Positions 53,417 through 62,197 of a stretch of DNA of 64,000 bases are shown one piece after another. Both the position numbers and the translations under genes were made by a program. The notes beneath the pieces are model-generated. The model saw only the letters and a program-made list of their open reading frames with translations, was not told the origin of the DNA and ran no database searches. This DNA is from Oryzomonas sp. GTDB lineage: Bacteria; Desulfobacterota; Desulfuromonadia; Geobacterales; Pseudopelobacteraceae. Numbering within the stretch: the stretch's first letter is position 1; every line of letters starts with the position of its first letter. The DNA is taken from contig JARLHN010000044.1 in the NCBI GenBank assembly GCA_031292255.1, positions 1 to 64,000 of the forward strand, written 5' to 3'.

Positions 53417-54079
53417 ATGAATTATGAGATCGCCAGAAAACGGATGGTACAGGAGCAGATCATCGGGCGCGGCATCAGCGACCGCCGGGTCATCGACGCC
53501 ATGATCAAGATCCCGCGCCATATCTTCGTCCAGGAGGCGTTCGCGGCCCAGGCCTACAGCGACACCCCCTTGCCCATCGGCGAGAAACAGACCATCTCCC
53601 AGCCCTATATGGTAGCCCTGATGACCGAGCTCTTGGCCCTCACCGGCACGGAAAAGGTGCTGGAGATCGGGACCGGCTCAGGCTATCAAACCGCCATCCT
53701 GGCGACTCTCGCCGACCGGGTCTGCACGGCCGAACGTATCCGCCCCCTGGCGATGCGGGCGAGAAAATGTCTCGATTCCCTCGGCCTTTTCAACGTAAAA
53801 TTACGGATCAACGACAGTGACAACAGCCCTATCGGCTGGGATGATGAGGCCCCCTTCGACGCCATCATGGTCACGGCCGGGGCGCCCGAGGTGCCGCAGG
53901 TGCTGACCGACCAACTCGCTGCCGGCGGCAGGCTGGTTATCCCGGTGGGGAGCGAGATCAATCAGCAGTTGCTCAGGATCGTGAAGGACAGGGACGGAAC
54001 CCTGCAGACCGAGGAGTCGGTCGGGTGCCGTTTCGTGCCGCTGGTCGGCCGGCAGGGTTGGCATATCGACGGCAAGTAG
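53417..54079 (+). CDS. pcm: Protein-L-isoaspartate O-methyltransferase
   Basis: 220 aa. [17 protein letters not shown] and SAM motif [15 protein letters not shown] are characteristic; [12 protein letters not shown] and VPLVGRQGW finish the fold. Repairs isoaspartyl residues in aged proteins. Follows surE by 61 bp and is followed by rpoS after 236 bp. Confidence 0.95.
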   Translation: MNYEIARKRMVQEQIIGRGISDRRVIDAMIKIPRHIFVQEAFAAQAYSDTPLPIGEKQTISQPYMVALMTELLALTGTEKVLEIGTGSGYQTAILATLADRVCTAERIRPLAMRARKCLDSLGLFNVKLRINDSDNSPIGWDDEAPFDAIMVTAGAPEVPQVLTDQLAAGGRLVIPVGSEINQQLLRIVKDRDGTLQTEESVGCRFVPLVGRQGWHIDGK

Positions 54080-54097
54080 AGTACCTTGGAACACAAC

Positions 54098-54275
54098 GGA
54101 TGAAGGCAGATAACGTCAAAACCATGATGTAACCGGGGTTGGAATCTATCGGTGTGTATCCTATTCATTCCTGTTCCGGACGGCTTTCCAGGTTTTTCCC
54201 TTTAGCTATTGTTTCGCCATCTTCAGCCCCTTTAGGTCCCAGAGGGCCTTCTCGTCGAGAGAGGGGGGGGTAAGA
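54098..54275. repeat. Dispersed repeat B plus family E module
   Basis: AACGTCAAAACC, ATCTATCGGTGTGTATCCTA and CCAGGTTTTTCCC match 8589-8703; followed by CTTTAGGTCCCAGAGGGCC. Occupies the pcm-rpoS gap, where NlpD is encoded in many proteobacteria; no nlpD is present here. Confidence 0.65.
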
Positions 54276-54315
54276 AATATTGAGTGCTGGATGGTAAAAG
54301 GAGCGAGGACCGGCT

Positions 54316-55284
54316 ATGTTACGTGAACACCTTCTGGACAGCGTATTCATTGAAAAAGAGCCCCTGGTCAATGTTGCCCTGGCCCTGGATGACGTGGACG
54401 AACCGTTGGAGTTTCCCGATGACGAGGATGTTCATGAGGAGGAGGCTGCTGACGGGAAGCTCCCCCTTGAAGAGTTGGAAAGCTACGACGACGCCATCAA
54501 GATCTACCTGCGGGACATCCAGCGCACGCCGCTTCTGAACGCCGAGTCGGAAAAGGAACTGGCCCGCAAGGTTGAAAAGGGGGACAAGGCCGCCAGGGAC
54601 AAGATGATCGAGTCCAACCTGCGGCTGGTGGTGAAGATCGCCAAGCGCTACATCAACCGCGGCCTCCCTTTCCTGGACCTGATCGAGGAGGGAAACCTGG
54701 GGCTGATCAAGGCGGTGGAGCGCTTCAGCCTTGCCAAGGAATGCCGCTTCTCCACCTATGCCACCTGGTGGATCCGCCAGGCCATCGAACGCTCCCTGGT
54801 CAACCAATCCAGGACCATCCGCCTGCCGGTGCACGTTTCCGACGACATCAACCGCATGCTCAAGGCCACCCGCGCCCTCTCCCAGACCCTTCAGCGCGAG
54901 CCCTCAGTCCAGGAGGTGGCCGACGCCATGAAAGCCAAGGTGGCTTACACCCGCCGGCTCATGACCCTGCTGCGGCGCACCTGTTCCATGGAGACCCCTA
55001 TCGGCGACGGCAACGACTACTTCCTCATCGACACCATCGAGGACAGTTCCCTGGTATCGCCGTCGGAACTGCTGGAAAACGTCAACCGCTTCGAGATGAT
55101 CTCCCGCTTCTTCGATGAACTGAGCGACAGCGAGCAAAAGATACTGAAGCTGCGTTTCGGCCTGGACGACAAGGAGCCCCAGACCCTGGACACCATAGGC
55201 CAGAGCTTCGGCGTCACCCGGGAACGCATCCGCCAGATCGAGGCCAAGTGTCTGGAGAAGCTGCGCAAGCTGTCGGAAGAGTAA
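54316..55284 (+). CDS. rpoS: RNA polymerase sigma factor RpoS
   Basis: 322 aa. Region 1.2 ([16 protein letters not shown]), region 2 ([13 protein letters not shown]), region 3 ([13 protein letters not shown]) and region 4.2 ([20 protein letters not shown]) are complete. Acidic residues 1-60 precede region 1.2. Stationary-phase/stress sigma factor of the sigma-70 family. AGGAGCGAGG ribosome site. The order surE-pcm-rpoS supports RpoS over RpoD/RpoH. Confidence 0.95.
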   Translation: MLREHLLDSVFIEKEPLVNVALALDDVDEPLEFPDDEDVHEEEAADGKLPLEELESYDDAIKIYLRDIQRTPLLNAESEKELARKVEKGDKAARDKMIESNLRLVVKIAKRYINRGLPFLDLIEEGNLGLIKAVERFSLAKECRFSTYATWWIRQAIERSLVNQSRTIRLPVHVSDDINRMLKATRALSQTLQREPSVQEVADAMKAKVAYTRRLMTLLRRTCSMETPIGDGNDYFLIDTIEDSSLVSPSELLENVNRFEMISRFFDELSDSEQKILKLRFGLDDKEPQTLDTIGQSFGVTRERIRQIEAKCLEKLRKLSEE

Positions 55285-55297
55285 ACCTTACAGCGGC

Positions 55298-55335
55298 AGT
55301 TAGGCCACAGGATCACGAAGACACGGAGAATCATC
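55298..55335. repeat. Fragment of family A
   Basis: GCCACAGGATCACGAAGACACGGAGAATCATC after the rpoS stop. The rest of 55336-55486 has no feature besides an open stretch in the apt frame without a start site. Confidence 0.5.
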
Positions 55336-55486
55336 GTAGGGGCGCTGCTTGCCGCGCCCCGATCGGGCGGAGCAAGTGCCGCACCTACCGTTCATACGAT
55401 TGACCACCTGTGCAATACCTCTGTACCCCTGCGACTCAGTGGCACATGTTTCATCGAATTTCACAACCAACAAGGAGCACAACCAG

Positions 55487-56002
55487 ATGGACGAGTTAAA
55501 GAACATCATCCGCGACATCCCGGATTTCCCCAAGAAAGGGATTATTTTCAAGGACATCACCACCCTGCTGCAGGACGCCAAATCGTATCACCGCATGATC
55601 GACCTGCTGGCGCACCAATACATCGGCAAGCACGTGGACAAGGTAGTCGGCGTGGAGGCCCGCGGTTTCATCATCGGTTCGGCCCTGGCCTACAAACTGG
55701 GGGCCGGCATCGTGCTGGTGCGCAAACCGGGCAAGCTCCCGTCTGAGACCTTCAGCAAGACCTATGATCTGGAATACGGCACCGACACCCTGGAGATCCA
55801 CAAGGACGCCTTCAAGCCGGGCGAACGCATCCTGATAGCCGACGACCTGCTGGCCACCGGCGGCACCATGGCAGCGGTGGTGGATATGGTGCAGAGCATG
55901 GGCGGGGATATCGTGGATTGCTGTTTCATGGCCGAGCTGGAATTTCTCGAAGGGCGCAAGAGGCTGCCGGAGGGGAAGGTTTTCTCGCTGCTCAAGTTTT
56001 AA
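55487..56002 (+). CDS. apt: Adenine phosphoribosyltransferase
   Basis: 171 aa from ATG at 55487 (AAGGAG 10 nt upstream; frame continues upstream to 55349 unsupported). [32 protein letters not shown] and the PRPP loop [13 protein letters not shown] identify Apt. Adenine salvage: adenine + PRPP to AMP. Confidence 0.96.
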   Translation: MDELKNIIRDIPDFPKKGIIFKDITTLLQDAKSYHRMIDLLAHQYIGKHVDKVVGVEARGFIIGSALAYKLGAGIVLVRKPGKLPSETFSKTYDLEYGTDTLEIHKDAFKPGERILIADDLLATGGTMAAVVDMVQSMGGDIVDCCFMAELEFLEGRKRLPEGKVFSLLKF

Positions 56003-56082
56003 GGACCCACACGGAACACCAGGCGAGCGTTTCGCTTGAAACAGGAGCGCAACTCTGCTATAAAAGTTTTTTACTTCAATCT

Positions 56083-56159
56083 GTCCCCGTAGCTCAGCAG
56101 GATAGAGCACTTCCCTCCTAAGGAAGGGGTCGGACGTTCGAATCGTCTCGGGGACGCCA
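56083..56159 (+). tRNA. tRNA-Arg (anticodon CCT)
   Basis: 77 nt with encoded CCA. Acceptor stem GTCCCCG/CGGGGAC, D-arm GCTC/GAGC, anticodon stem CTTCC/GGAAG with loop CTCCTAA (anticodon CCT), T-arm GGACG/CGTCT with TTCGAAT. Reads AGG codons. tRNA-Arg(CCT) genes are frequent integration sites, and phage-type genes start downstream. Confidence 0.95.
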
Positions 56160-56166
56160 ATAATAT

Positions 56167-56202
56167 AAGGCACTTACAAGGTTATCTTGTAGGTGCCTTT
56201 TC
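56167..56202 (+). terminator. Rho-independent terminator after tRNA-Arg
   Basis: AAGGCACTTACAAG-GTTAT-CTTGTAGGTGCCTTTT: 14-bp stem with one G-T/T-C mismatch and T-run. Just downstream are two near-repeats TTCATACTTTATTCATACTTTT (56217-56238). Confidence 0.9.
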
Positions 56203-56362
56203 TGTTTAACAGAATCATTCATACTTTATTCATACTTTTGCCGCCTACTGGCGCCCATGAAAATCTTCTTCCCGCCCGGATCTCCGAGCCGATTGCAAAG
56301 TCTCCCCTCCAAGTGTACACTTCGACGGCATATTGTGAGAAATAACCATTCTGGGGGGGGCA

Positions 56363-56926
56363 ATGAAATCAATTCTGGTTTCAGGCGCTATTTTCGCCGT
56401 CATGGTATGTATGGCTTGTCCATCAGCATTTGCTCTTGATGCCTCAAGCTATATAACAAATGTTGAACGATCTGGGAGTTGGTCTGTTATTGAGTTGGCA
56501 TTTTCAAAACAGATTATTTACAGAATAGGTTCCGACTCAATCAGCGAGCCAAGCGCCCATATAGTATTTGACTTTGCACCATTATCAAATTGTAAACCTA
56601 CTCCAGCAGATTTGATCCTTAATTTTGGTTTCTATGATGATGTTATGAATAATGGAGAACTGCCTTTCGAATATAAACTTCCAAGTCAAAAGCATGTTAT
56701 AGAACTTGTTCATTCTGCAATGTCACCTAAAGATTCATTTGCTTTTTTTACATTTAAAAGTCTTACCGTTAAAAATATGCTACTGTCTAAAGATAAGGGC
56801 AAATTAGCCGTTTCAGTATTACCAAGTGGTGATGGTAGAGTTAAAAAGTCAAATATTTACTTCGATTTGGATGGTTTTTCTTTAGCTTATAAAAAAGCAA
56901 GAGAGTTGTGTAGAGATAACATTTAA
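56363..56926 (+). CDS. AT-rich secreted protein, probable horizontally acquired cargo
   Basis: 187 aa. Signal peptide MKSILVSGAIFAVMVCMACP.. to AFA, then a beta-rich domain with F/Y- and D-rich strands, no known motif. The gene is strikingly AT-rich compared with its GC-rich neighbours. The start is preceded by a run of eight G (56353-56360) which serves as the ribosome site. It lies between the tRNA and the prophage regulatory genes on the opposite strand. Function unknown. Confidence 0.65.
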   Translation: MKSILVSGAIFAVMVCMACPSAFALDASSYITNVERSGSWSVIELAFSKQIIYRIGSDSISEPSAHIVFDFAPLSNCKPTPADLILNFGFYDDVMNNGELPFEYKLPSQKHVIELVHSAMSPKDSFAFFTFKSLTVKNMLLSKDKGKLAVSVLPSGDGRVKKSNIYFDLDGFSLAYKKARELCRDNI

Positions 56927-56982
56927 AACTATAAGGAATATCTCCATATAATATGCGTCAAAACCGGCAACCAAACGTTGAC

Positions 56983-57013
56983 AAAAAAGGCCGCCCCGAT
57001 CTGGAGCGGCCTT
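56983..57013 (-). terminator. Rho-independent terminator of prophage regulatory operon
   Basis: On the minus strand AAAGGCCGC...GCGGCCTTTTTT, a 9-bp stem with a T-run, 18 bp past the stop at 57031. Confidence 0.85.
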
Positions 57014-57030
57014 TGCTATATTTCAATATA

Positions 57031-57225
57031 TCACTGCTCCATCCGCGCCTGGTCAATCTGATCCACAATGCCGTCTATCTTCCGGCGCCCCTCCGCTGTG
57101 AGTACCGCAAGCGGGTGATAATCGGCAATGCCGGCGTTGTTCTTCAACTGATTCGACAACGAGTCGAAGAAGCACCGGCAAACGTCCAATTCCCTGAATA
57201 CTGCCGCTGTCGTCACTGCGTTCAT
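57031..57225 (-). CDS. Small phage-type protein
   Basis: 64 aa, helical and acidic, beginning MNAVTTAAVFRELDVCRCFF. AGGAGG site inside the upstream gene, whose stop overlaps by ATGA. Last gene of a three-gene minus-strand operon. Not recognised. Confidence 0.6.
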   Translation of the reverse strand: MNAVTTAAVFRELDVCRCFFDSLSNQLKNNAGIADYHPLAVLTAEGRRKIDGIVDQIDQARMEQ

Positions 57226-57536
57226 GGTGTGTACCTCCTGGTTTTCGATTTACGGCGGCCATAGGTGCCACCGATTTGCATGTTTTCAAGCGCCGCCTTG
57301 ACGGCTGCCGGTATGAACTTGTTCGGGTTCCCTGGAATGTATGGGATTTTCCCCGTGTTGACGAGCTTAGAGACGGTTGTGCGGCCCCAGCCAGTGAATT
57401 TCAGAACATCATCAGTATCCCAAAGCCCATTCCGGCCATCTTCAAGGAATGCCCGGAGCCGCTCCGCGCCGTCTTCCGGGTGCCGCTCTAGGTAGTCCGC
57501 AACCTGGCCGACGATTGCACAAAATTCGGCGTTCAT
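57222..57536 (-). CDS. Helix-turn-helix (excisionase-like) DNA-binding protein
   Basis: 104 aa. Residues about 38-72 read LWDTDDVLKFTGWGRTTVSK then LVNTGKIPYIPGNPNKF, a MerR/Xis-like winged HTH for reading a promoter or attachment site. The N-terminal helix pair may dimerise. Coupled on both sides by ATGA overlaps. Regulator or excisionase of the prophage is likely. Confidence 0.7.
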   Translation of the reverse strand: MNAEFCAIVGQVADYLERHPEDGAERLRAFLEDGRNGLWDTDDVLKFTGWGRTTVSKLVNTGKIPYIPGNPNKFIPAAVKAALENMQIGGTYGRRKSKTRRYTP

Positions 57537-58174
57537 GCTGCCAACCTCCTTTCATGATCTGAAATGCCAACATGAGTTCGGCGGTAATCCGCCCGGGCTT
57601 TCAGATACCGGACCGCCGCAGTTCTGCCGCACCTCGCAATGGTCTTCATTATCCGGCAATCGTCGGCTTTCCCGTCAAGACAGGCGCGGAATTCATCAAG
57701 CTCTGCATCTGGCGCCTTGCTGGTGGCCGATCTCAGCGCCGCCAAGGTAGCGACAAGGTGTTCGCTACAAAGCTCTTCGAAATCGAAATCTTCTCGCGTG
57801 GTCGCTATGCCGTTACTGGCCGCCAGCTTTCCAAGGGTGCGCCGGCGCATTTCGAGTATGGCGCGGGCCTGGAGCACCTGAGCCTCCGACATGCCAAGGC
57901 GAGCTGTGACAATCTCTTTGCGTCGAATGCTTTCCGCCGCTGGGATGCAGAGCCCGCGCCCGTGGCCGGCTTCCAACTTCCGTGGCCGGTCCTTGCTGGG
58001 AATGTGGTCGGTGATGATCTCGTGGGCCTGGAGGATGAATTCAGGCGGAAAGAAGCAGCGGGCCGTCCGGCAACCGCAGACTTTCCAACCGTCGCCTTCC
58101 TGGCCGATGATCGTACCTTTGAGCCGTCGAATATCTCCTTCACGTTTGAAGTAGATCGTCTGTCCCGGTTTCAT
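57533..58174 (-). CDS. Unidentified phage-type protein
   Basis: 213 aa from ATG at 58174 with GGGAGGAGAC upstream; the listed frame begins six codons earlier. Residues 1-45 form a small beta region with Cys-x-Cys and another Cys (VCGCRTARCFF); the rest is helical and basic. Probably a nucleic-acid-associated phage protein, but no family is recognised. Strong sigma-70-like promoter upstream. Confidence 0.6.
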   Translation of the reverse strand: MKPGQTIYFKREGDIRRLKGTIIGQEGDGWKVCGCRTARCFFPPEFILQAHEIITDHIPSKDRPRKLEAGHGRGLCIPAAESIRRKEIVTARLGMSEAQVLQARAILEMRRRTLGKLAASNGIATTREDFDFEELCSEHLVATLAALRSATSKAPDAELDEFRACLDGKADDCRIMKTIARCGRTAAVRYLKARADYRRTHVGISDHERRLAA

Positions 58175-58206
58175 GTCTCCTCCCTTTTTCATCGAAAGAT
58201 GATCAA

Positions 58207-58235
58207 ATTATGGTGGACAAAAAAAGCCCTGTCAA
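58207..58235 (-). promoter_or_regulatory. Sigma-70-like promoter for the prophage regulatory operon
   Basis: On the minus strand TTGACA, 17-nt spacer, CATAAT, 33 bp before the start at 58174. Upstream are two dyads: AGCGT-ATGGAAA-ACGCT and GTGGG-CTATGTA-CCCAC (58268-58304), likely operators. The rest of 58236-58416 has no gene. Confidence 0.7.
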
Positions 58236-58416
58236 CAACAAAATATCAATCATTTCAACAACTTGTAGCGTATGGAAAACGCTAGTGGGCTATGTACCCA
58301 CATGTCTTGCGGTCAAAACTAAACAATATTGAACAGTTGCAAACGAGCTATTTTTTATGACAACGGATTGCCAAAAGGACATTAAAATTCGTGTGGCTGC
58401 TGCTCAGGAACATGAC

Positions 58417-58454
58417 AAAAAAACCCCGCGCCGGATTCATCTCCCGGCGAGGGG
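58417..58454 (-). terminator. Rho-independent terminator of prophage tail operon
   Basis: On the minus strand CCCCTCGCCGGG...CCGGCGCGGGG followed by seven T. It closes the tail-gene operon that ends at 58492. Confidence 0.88.
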
Positions 58455-58491
58455 CGAAAGGCAGGGAGGAACTGCCACATAACATCAAAGC

Positions 58492-59472
58492 CTATTTCGG
58501 CAATGCAAGTGGTCCCGCCGTCAACGTCCCTGGTGTGGTATTGTGGGCCGTGGCCTGGGTATGCTCGGCAATAACTTCCAGTATATCAACAAGCATCTGC
58601 GTACTGCTGTCAGTTCCGCCCGTGGCGACTGTTGCCGAATCAGTGTAACCCTGCCGCCCGGCCTTCACGTCACGGATGAAGGCTTGCGTTTCTGACGGCA
58701 ACCTATTCATGCCTTTACCATCAACGTTGCCCGGCCCCCAGTTGTAGGCTGCAAGAGCCTCGTCAACGTTTCCGTGATATCTATTCAGCATCGAAGCTAT
58801 AAACTGGGCGCCCCCATCAATATTCTCGCCGGGGATCGTGGGATCTACCCCCAGGGACTGGGCTGTCCCAGGCATAAGCTGCATCAAGCCGACAGCGCCG
58901 CGGCGGCTGATAGCATTCGATTTGAAACCGCTTTCTTTTCTGGCAATGGCGTAAAGAAGGTTGACGTCCAGGCCATATTTGCCGGCTGCCCTCTCAAAGT
59001 CTGATTTGAAGGGGACCCAGTTGGATGAATACTTGCTGCTTGGACCGGCACCGGTGATCGCGTTCAGCTTGTCGGCTGGGAGGAAATTTCCTCCGTTTTT
59101 AAATATTTCGTATGCAGCGAGGCCGCCGCCAGCCATCCAGCCAACGGGATTCGATGCAAGCGCCCCTATGAGGCCGGCCCCTTTGCCCCCCAGAGCTCCG
59201 ACTAAATTAAGAGCGCCGCCCGCTGCCATCAGGCCGCCGGCAACTGCCAAGGTCTTCGCAACGGGTCCCAGCTCTCCCGCGGCCTTGCCGAAAACATCCG
59301 CCGCCTGCTGCCACTTGCCGTCAAGAAGAGCCCCCGTAAGTTTCGCTGCCGACATTTCCAACGGTTCGAATATCTTGGATAGTTTCTCGCCGGCCTCGAT
59401 CTTCACAATGTCCTTGGTGGCCTCGGTTGCCTGGCGCCCCAGTGCCGGATTTTTTGGATATCTGCCAACCAC
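58492..59472 (-). CDS. Tape-measure C-terminal part with lytic transglycosylase domain
   Basis: 326 aa in the -1 frame relative to the upstream ORF. Residues 100-150 are a hydrophobic Gly/Ala-rich part typical of tape-measure proteins; 155-270 is an SLT domain with catalytic Glu in ARKESGFKSN, GAVGLMQLMPGTA and AAYNWGPG. A GTG at 59472 has AAGGAGG seven bases upstream, so independent translation is possible. Alternatively it is the continuation of the 496-aa ORF through a frame change at the A6 run 59450-59455. SLT domains in tape measures open peptidoglycan during DNA injection. Confidence 0.8.
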   Translation of the reverse strand: MVGRYPKNPALGRQATEATKDIVKIEAGEKLSKIFEPLEMSAAKLTGALLDGKWQQAADVFGKAAGELGPVAKTLAVAGGLMAAGGALNLVGALGGKGAGLIGALASNPVGWMAGGGLAAYEIFKNGGNFLPADKLNAITGAGPSSKYSSNWVPFKSDFERAAGKYGLDVNLLYAIARKESGFKSNAISRRGAVGLMQLMPGTAQSLGVDPTIPGENIDGGAQFIASMLNRYHGNVDEALAAYNWGPGNVDGKGMNRLPSETQAFIRDVKAGRQGYTDSATVATGGTDSSTQMLVDILEVIAEHTQATAHNTTPGTLTAGPLALPK

Positions 59473-60893
59473 CTGGCCGCCTCCTTGTCGCCGCCTTTGG
59501 CCATTTCCTCAATGCTTCCGCCATTCAAGCGCCCGAGAAATCCTGAATCATTCATCTTTATCAGGCTGTCGGCTGCCCCGCCCGTGATATTCCAGTCCTT
59601 ATACAAGGTCTCAAGCTGGCCGGCCCGGGCTGCCGGGCTTCCGGACAGGCCGCCGATAATGTTCCGTAGGATGTCGGGGCGCTTGAGGAAACCCCCTTGC
59701 CGGATGAGGTTCATTTCGTGAATTTTCTCCCAGGACATGGCCCCCCTGAAACCGCCCATGGCCTGGAACAACTGAATATCACCTGCTGGTGTGCCAGCGC
59801 CTTTCAAGCCGTCTTGCATGACCCCGAAGAATTCCCCAGACTTTGCGTACTGCTTGAAGCTCGTGCCGTCTTTCAATGACAAGGCCGCCGCTGATAGGCC
59901 GGTAATGGCGCCGATCTGTGAAGAGGATGCCCCGGCGCCACCCATGGCGGATGCCGTGGTGTGAGTATCGCGCCCGATCATGGTCAGAAGCTCCGGAAGT
60001 CGGGCCTTGTCCACGCCGCGCTTGACCGACTCCCCCATCGCCAACAGAACTGCATTCGGGATAGCGCTATTATTTCCGGTGGCTCCGTAGATTGAAGATC
60101 GCAATCCGGCCACCTCCGACACGTCCATGCCGGCATATTTGGCAAATGAGCCCGTCAACATGGCAGCGCGTCCCATTCCATGTTCTGCAAGCCCGGTTTG
60201 TGATAGAGCATCTTCCATGCGGAAATACTCGCTTGGATTGATACCCATGGCCGCCGCCATTGATGCCCGGTCCCGGGTCCCCGAAGTGCCCCGGGCGAAA
60301 AGCGGCCCCAGTTCATCCAGGCTGCCACGGTAGGCACCCCTTGATGACCCGATAAAGCCGGCAATACTGCCAAGGCCCACCGCCGCCGCACCGAGCCCGA
60401 GAGTGCGCCGCAACCATTGGTTGTCATTGCTCCCGCTGCGGCCCGCGGTCCCGGTGTCGTCACGACTGGTGACCGTCTGGCCATAGTTTCCGTGCTGATC
60501 GTAGTATTGCTGAGCTGCGGTTTTCCGTGGTTGCGCTGCTTCGGCTGCCCGCCTGCCGACCTCAGCGGCGTGTGCATAGTATGCGGCCTTCGGCGAATGC
60601 CCTCCCATGCTCGCGGGTTCGGTCCGGGGATCTGGCTTGAATACCTTGATAAGCCGTTCATAGTCCTTGACCATATCCTTCACGGCTCTGTTGGCGCCTT
60701 CCAGTTCCTGACGCATTGCTCGGGCTGCTTCTGAGCCGCCTTTCATGACCGCATCGGTGCCTTTACTGCCGGCGACGTTCACGCCAGAAAGCTCTTTGGA
60801 GTTTTTGAGCCCGGTGTTGAGCCCTTCTATTGCTGTTTTTGCATCGCGGACTTTATCGATTCCGTTGACGCGGATATCAATTCCGATTGCCAT
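59403..60893 (-). CDS. Phage tail tape-measure protein, N-terminal part
   Basis: 496 aa, starting MAIGIDIRVNGIDKVRDAKT with GGGAGG upstream. Predicted coiled helices at the start, then Gly/Ala-rich hydrophobic stretches ([17 protein letters not shown]) and helix repeats, as in tape-measure proteins. It ends 70 nt after entering the overlap with the SLT-domain ORF; its last residues (HWGARQPRPPRTL) look out of frame, and a -1 shift at the A6 run would restore QKNPALGRQATEA. Sequence error, mutation or slippage are alternatives. Confidence 0.75.
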   Translation of the reverse strand: MAIGIDIRVNGIDKVRDAKTAIEGLNTGLKNSKELSGVNVAGSKGTDAVMKGGSEAARAMRQELEGANRAVKDMVKDYERLIKVFKPDPRTEPASMGGHSPKAAYYAHAAEVGRRAAEAAQPRKTAAQQYYDQHGNYGQTVTSRDDTGTAGRSGSNDNQWLRRTLGLGAAAVGLGSIAGFIGSSRGAYRGSLDELGPLFARGTSGTRDRASMAAAMGINPSEYFRMEDALSQTGLAEHGMGRAAMLTGSFAKYAGMDVSEVAGLRSSIYGATGNNSAIPNAVLLAMGESVKRGVDKARLPELLTMIGRDTHTTASAMGGAGASSSQIGAITGLSAAALSLKDGTSFKQYAKSGEFFGVMQDGLKGAGTPAGDIQLFQAMGGFRGAMSWEKIHEMNLIRQGGFLKRPDILRNIIGGLSGSPAARAGQLETLYKDWNITGGAADSLIKMNDSGFLGRLNGGSIEEMAKGGDKEAARWLADIQKIRHWGARQPRPPRTL

Positions 60894-60911
60894 GACAGCC
60901 TCCCTTTGAAA

Positions 60912-61901
60912 TTACCGTGTGTGGTAGGTCTCGCCGTCCGGACCATGGAAGATACCCTGCCGAGCCGCTTGCTGCCGGGCTGCTACATTTTGCGCATTAC
61001 TTACTGCGGCCTTCATTTCGGAAAGCGTCATCTTATCCAAATGGAGGAGGTTCGGGTCCCCGCCCAGACGCAGCATTGCCAACTGTTGCCCCGAGTACTG
61101 CCCTGTACGGGCCGGATGAACCGACTGGCGCAAGTTTTGGGCAAGCGAGGGAGATTGAGCAGGTGCCGGTGAGGGTGCAGGAGATGTCGCCGGGGTCGTT
61201 GACGGCTGATCAAATCCCCAGATTCGCTTATTCTGGCCCCAAGGCTGCCGGGCGAGGCCGACGACAGGGCGCTCCTCGGCCTTTACCGGTGAAGGTGAAA
61301 GTGCAGGGCTGGGTGCTGGTTTTGCTGGGGTAGCTGCCTGATGAACTGTTCTCGAAACCGCTGGCTGTTGTTTGGCGTTGCCCGCCAAGAGCCCGGCTGA
61401 CCGTTTTACCAGTAGGTGAGTTAGTGGTTTTAACATGGGTGTAGTTCCTCTCGTGGTTGATGTGGTCGATTTCTGAATAGCATCAAGTTCGGCGAAGGCA
61501 GCTAAAACCTGTCCTTTGGTCAATACCGTGTTCCGGCCTTCTCGTTCGTAGAACCGTTTCCATTCTTCTGGTGTGAATACCTTGGATTTTTCAGAGCCCA
61601 ACAACGCCACCTGCAGGTTACCATTGGACAAAATTTGGAAGTCGAACACCTTCCCGTCCATGTTAAGCCGCCAACGTTTTGCAGTTTTCATTCTTGACGC
61701 GGTGGCCGCACGTTCACGTTCATTTCTCTCGTCTGTTCGGCGGGTCCATTCTCCCTTTTCTCGGTTTGGCGCCGTCGGAATGCTCTTATGGAGAGCAACA
61801 GCGTCGAAGATATCCAACGCTTTTTCTATGACATGTGGCTTCTGTCCTGGCCTGCCTACGACCTGCATAATTTTTGACATAACTTGGCTACGGGTTGTCA
61901 T
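60912..61901 (-). CDS. Phage-type protein with proline-rich linker, unknown
   Basis: 329 aa. The N-terminal half is basic and helical, with a KVFTPEEWKRFYEREG block; residues about 180-265 are Pro/Ala/Ser-rich linker, and the C-terminus is GGDPNLLHLDKMTLSEMK. Start overlaps the upstream stop by ATGA (GGAGGGG site). Position just before the tape measure suggests a tail role; unidentified. Confidence 0.65.
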   Translation of the reverse strand: MTTRSQVMSKIMQVVGRPGQKPHVIEKALDIFDAVALHKSIPTAPNREKGEWTRRTDERNERERAATASRMKTAKRWRLNMDGKVFDFQILSNGNLQVALLGSEKSKVFTPEEWKRFYEREGRNTVLTKGQVLAAFAELDAIQKSTTSTTRGTTPMLKPLTHLLVKRSAGLLAGNAKQQPAVSRTVHQAATPAKPAPSPALSPSPVKAEERPVVGLARQPWGQNKRIWGFDQPSTTPATSPAPSPAPAQSPSLAQNLRQSVHPARTGQYSGQQLAMLRLGGDPNLLHLDKMTLSEMKAAVSNAQNVAARQQAARQGIFHGPDGETYHTR

Positions 61902-62182
61902 TTCACGCCCCTCCTGCTTTTCTTGACCTTTGCCGGTGAAAAAAGGTCCGTGAGAAGACCGTCATTGCTCGTCTGCATGCTTTCGGCAATGCCGATACCT
62001 GACAGTCGACATGGGACCTCTTGAGGCCACCCCATCGCGTAAAGCGCAACCCAGGCGCGGGCCTCTGCATCTCCGGCCTTTGCCGCCTCGATTGCGGTCG
62101 CCACGATCTGTTTCCAAGTGTCCGCGGTGAGCTGTTCCGTAAATATCCGCATGGCTTCAAACTCGCTGAATTTTTTCCCCAT
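61898..62182 (-). CDS. Small phage-type protein
   Basis: 94 aa, begins MGKKFSEFEAMRIFTEQL, helical, then basic C-terminus (KVKKSRRGVK). GGGAGG site. Coupled by ATGA to the next gene. Unidentified. Confidence 0.65.
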   Translation of the reverse strand: MGKKFSEFEAMRIFTEQLTADTWKQIVATAIEAAKAGDAEARAWVALYAMGWPQEVPCRLSGIGIAESMQTSNDGLLTDLFSPAKVKKSRRGVK

Positions 62183-62197
62183 CCTTTTATTCCTCCC

